Part shown: in pieces, positions 61,521 through 64,000 of the stretch | How positions within the stretch are numbered: position 1 is the stretch's first letter | Layout: the number at the start of each line of letters is the position of its first letter | Assembly (NCBI GenBank): GCA_000320605.2 | Contig: KB445807.1 | Location: 617,321 to 681,320, forward strand | DNA: 64,000 nt | Direction: 5' to 3' | DNA from: Gelatoporia subvermispora B | Lineage: Eukaryota; Basidiomycota; Agaricomycetes; Polyporales; Gelatoporiaceae | Translations under genes and position numbers: made by a program | Notes under the pieces: generated by a model | Told to the model about the DNA's origin: nothing | Databases searched by the model: none | The model's input: only the letters and a program-made list of their open reading frames with translations

Positions 61521-62209
61521 CGATTCTGTGAGTACGATTCCGTACGAGTCCTTAGCTCATGACCAACCTTGTACTACCATGCATCTCGATTACTCCTCTG
61601 CACTCCGATTCTTGATGCCGTGCTTGAAGGCCATATGTCAATATTTTGCTTCATACGAAATGCAAATTCGAGCCTTCCGGCAGATCAGGATATCAGTTAT
61701 ACACCAAACCAATGACTCGGACGCCGAGGCCTTCGGGATGAAAGACATGTAACATTCGTCTGTGCTTCGGCTGATTATCTCCCTTCAGCCAGTGACTTGC
61801 TAAAGTCTCGCACGCCCCCGATCACCGTACATCTCACCGATCGAATGTCAATACGAACGAACGCAGGCACATCAGCGCATGGTTCGTTTTGCAGACATCT
61901 GCTCGTCGTTCCCCAGAGGCGACGCAAGTCAAGTAAGCCTCGGGCTACATCACGCACCCAACGTGCTATGTGCCGAGTCGCCGACGATCACCACGCCGGG
62001 CGACGGAGAACGTCCCCAGTGTCCTCCGAATCATCGCGCTACGCGCGGACCCCTCAGCCGCCACGCGACCCTAGCCTCTCCGCGTGCGCAGTCCGGACGC
62101 GGCGCAGCCCGCTCGGGACGTCAGTGGAACCTCGCCCGCCAGCCCTACTAGACTCTTCCCATCCTCCCGCCGAATGACTCGGGCCTGCCTCGCATACGCT
62201 GTCATTCGT
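61521..62209. other. Region without a supported gene
   Basis: About 0.7 kb. 61950-62170 is GC-rich with Arg/Pro/Ser frames on both strands, which look compositional rather than coding. No element recognised. Confidence 0.35.
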
Positions 62210-63300
62210 TAAACATAATGTCGAAGACTGGGCGCACTCACGGACCCAACCGCACATGGTGTCACCCTCAGCTCGTCTACATCTCTGTATCCTCCAGCCC
62301 AGTGTATCTTGCATCACGACCCTCCTTCACACCCGCGTGCCTCGTTCCTGTATTTGATACGTTTCTCGCGAGGGCCCAGAGCGAGCGCGATCGCAAGCAT
62401 CAGGAACGTTCATCGTCTGCCTCTCTATCGGGGTCCGTCGGCCGTCATCCGTTGATCGAATAACTGATCGGTCCAAAATGAGGAGAGTCCTGCTGGAAGC
62501 GGAAGGACACATACCATATTCAGGCCGACCGTTCACAATCTCGCTTGTCACGCTCTCGATTACTGGTACGCCATGTCCGCTCAGTCCAGCAGTACGGAGG
62601 TCCGAGCTTGCGCGTCGCGCGCGGGTTCAGAGTCCTTCCGTGGACCGTTGCTGCAGCGTCTGCACCCCGATAGCGTGAGAGCTGGAGAATAGAGTCTACC
62701 AGAGCATGTGGAAAGTATGGCGAGGGCATCTCGGCCTGAGGTTCACGCGGGCCGCAAAGGTGTGTGGGGCTAGAGCCCAGGACCGGGCCTCGGGGTGGTC
62801 CGACGCGTTGGCAGCTGCAGTGAGCGCGAGGAAGAAGTTCAAACTGGGCGCTCAGGTCACACGCACCGACAACGTTAACGCGTTGGGCGTCGGGCGCGCG
62901 TATCCTAGCTTTGTTCACTGGACTAATCCATACATTGTTCTTCCCTTTGTGAAGCCTACGGACGTCGCGACTATCACTCGTTCACTTGTGTGTTTGACGA
63001 GAGTGATCCCGCTGGGCTACGGCACTGCCAGGCACGTGAATGATCGACGTTCAACTTTGTAAACTTTCGATTTTGCTCAAAGTTCGGCAGGGTTACAATA
63101 CTAGTCGCTTTTGTTACAGCTAGACTTGGTGTACATGTATGATGTAGAACGAGGTCGAGAGGAATCACACCGGTACGTTCCACACGTCTTTCTGCACCAG
63201 CCCCGTTCTTCGCCTGGCCAACAGGAAGGGTCAACTACGGGGATATATCGAACCACCTCAAGGGAGGAGGAGATATATTACCCGGCGCGGTGGGGAAAAG
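62210..63300. repeat. Degenerate segment, duplicate family member iv
   Basis: Aligns with members ii and iii (54.1-55.7 kb) and with 56161-56440, in the same order, and lacks the hAT-type element that splits member iii at 55696. It is therefore the second copy of a segment of more than 1 kb. Confidence 0.45.
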
Positions 63301-63659
63301 GTCACGTCCCCTTGGATGCTCTGGTTCTCTCGTAGATCCTGCGTACATCTATACTGTTTGCAGGCGAGCGGATGGCGCACGCAATCTCGGCCCATCTGAC
63401 TCCATGGACATAGACGATGAATACCAGTGCTCCTGCTCGTGCGCCATACGCCTGTGTTCCTGTGTTCTCGATCCTCGTCTGCTCCGTCAAGGGCTTCCAC
63501 TCCCCAAGTACATCTAAGCGAGTCTGCATACTGCTATCCCTGATAGGCATACATCAGTTCTCATCCTGAGTGACTTGGATATGGTCCTAGGCGCAAGCGC
63601 AGGAAGAGGGGCTCTGTGGGTGACCCGGTGAGCCCCGACTTCCTTGGCTGCGGGAAGCT

Positions 63660-64000
63660 GTGATACACCAGTCATATCCGTGATCTACACGTCGAAATTC
63701 GATGACAGAGCACTTAAGGCGCTCGTAAAGCCAGTCACAATAGCAGCATCGCGCTTAAAGAGTACAGAGCGAACCGTCTTAACTGGGGCCTGGCAGTGAC
63801 TGTTCCTACCACGGCCTTCGAACTCCAGGTGAGCACTCCCAGTTCCTAGGCTTTTCCGGTACTGACGTATGATACATAGCCACACAATTTTGTAAATACG
63901 CTCAGACTTCCTTAAGCCATGTGGCCGAGCTGCTTCTGGATTGCGCCAATGATGACATGCTCTGCACCGAACATACTACGGAATTCCCACAACGCGGACC
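63660..64000 (+). pseudogene. Possible gene fragment, cut by window end
   Basis: A frame reads ISVIYTSKFDDRALKALVKP then VTIAASRLKSTERTVLTGAW, stop at about 63800. A second frame at 63885-64000 reads KYAQTSLSHVAELLLDCAND and is open at the window end. The first block has a weak homologue at 57110-57220. No family recognised, and it could be two exons of a gene running off the window. Confidence 0.3.

Noticed and set aside
61797..62177. Arg/Pro-rich plus-strand frame
   Set aside because: Composition is explained by the local GC-rich stretch; open frames exist on both strands there.
1..64000. tRNA, rRNA genes and CRISPR arrays
   Set aside because: I saw no cloverleaf with a T-loop GGTTCRANYCC motif, no rRNA-like blocks and no regularly spaced repeats; a eukaryotic nuclear window would not carry CRISPR.

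Overview
The window looks like a piece of a basidiomycete nuclear genome, most likely an Agaricomycete (mushroom or polypore type). The coding regions are cut by many short GT-AG introns of about 50 to 65 nt. The gene set includes an SWR1 remodeler, a SulP sulfate permease, an allantoate-permease-type MFS transporter, a BTB protein, a wax-synthase-like acyltransferase and a DUF6533-type membrane protein. Several proteins are long and disordered. I name no species.

Layout. From 1 to about 31.6 kb the DNA is gene-dense and ordinary. In order it holds: SWR1 (minus, 3' end off the window), MFS transporter (minus), microbial-type PARG-like protein (minus), SulP permease (plus), a small mitochondrial LYR-motif protein (plus), hypothetical proteins at 15.5-17.0, 18.0-19.5, 19.9-20.6 and 23.2-24.4 kb, a BTB protein (plus, 27.4-29.7 kb) and a wax-synthase-like acyltransferase (minus, 30.2-31.6 kb). 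From about 32.5 kb to the end it is repeat-rich. There is a complete but mutated Ty1/copia element (33895-39118) with 385-bp LTRs. There are two short non-autonomous elements with 8-bp target duplications (hAT type, 33014-33628 and 55696-56152) and one with a TA duplication (Tc1/mariner type, 45785-46549). There are also several old segmental duplications.

The most unusual part is a family of four related loci on the plus strand at about 39.9, 40.8, 49.3 and 60.5 kb. They encode a helical N-terminal domain followed by a region that looks like a degenerate protein kinase and a conserved C-terminal block. Two copies are long (A and B) and two are fragments (C and D). The domain order resembles fungal MLKL/HeLo-like or NLR-adaptor proteins of the self/non-self recognition type, but that is inference from reading only. 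Copies A and B carry a related non-coding tail, so the duplicated unit is larger than the gene.

Gene boundaries were read by eye from splice signals and homology, so exon edges may be off by a few bases, and first exons are the weakest calls.
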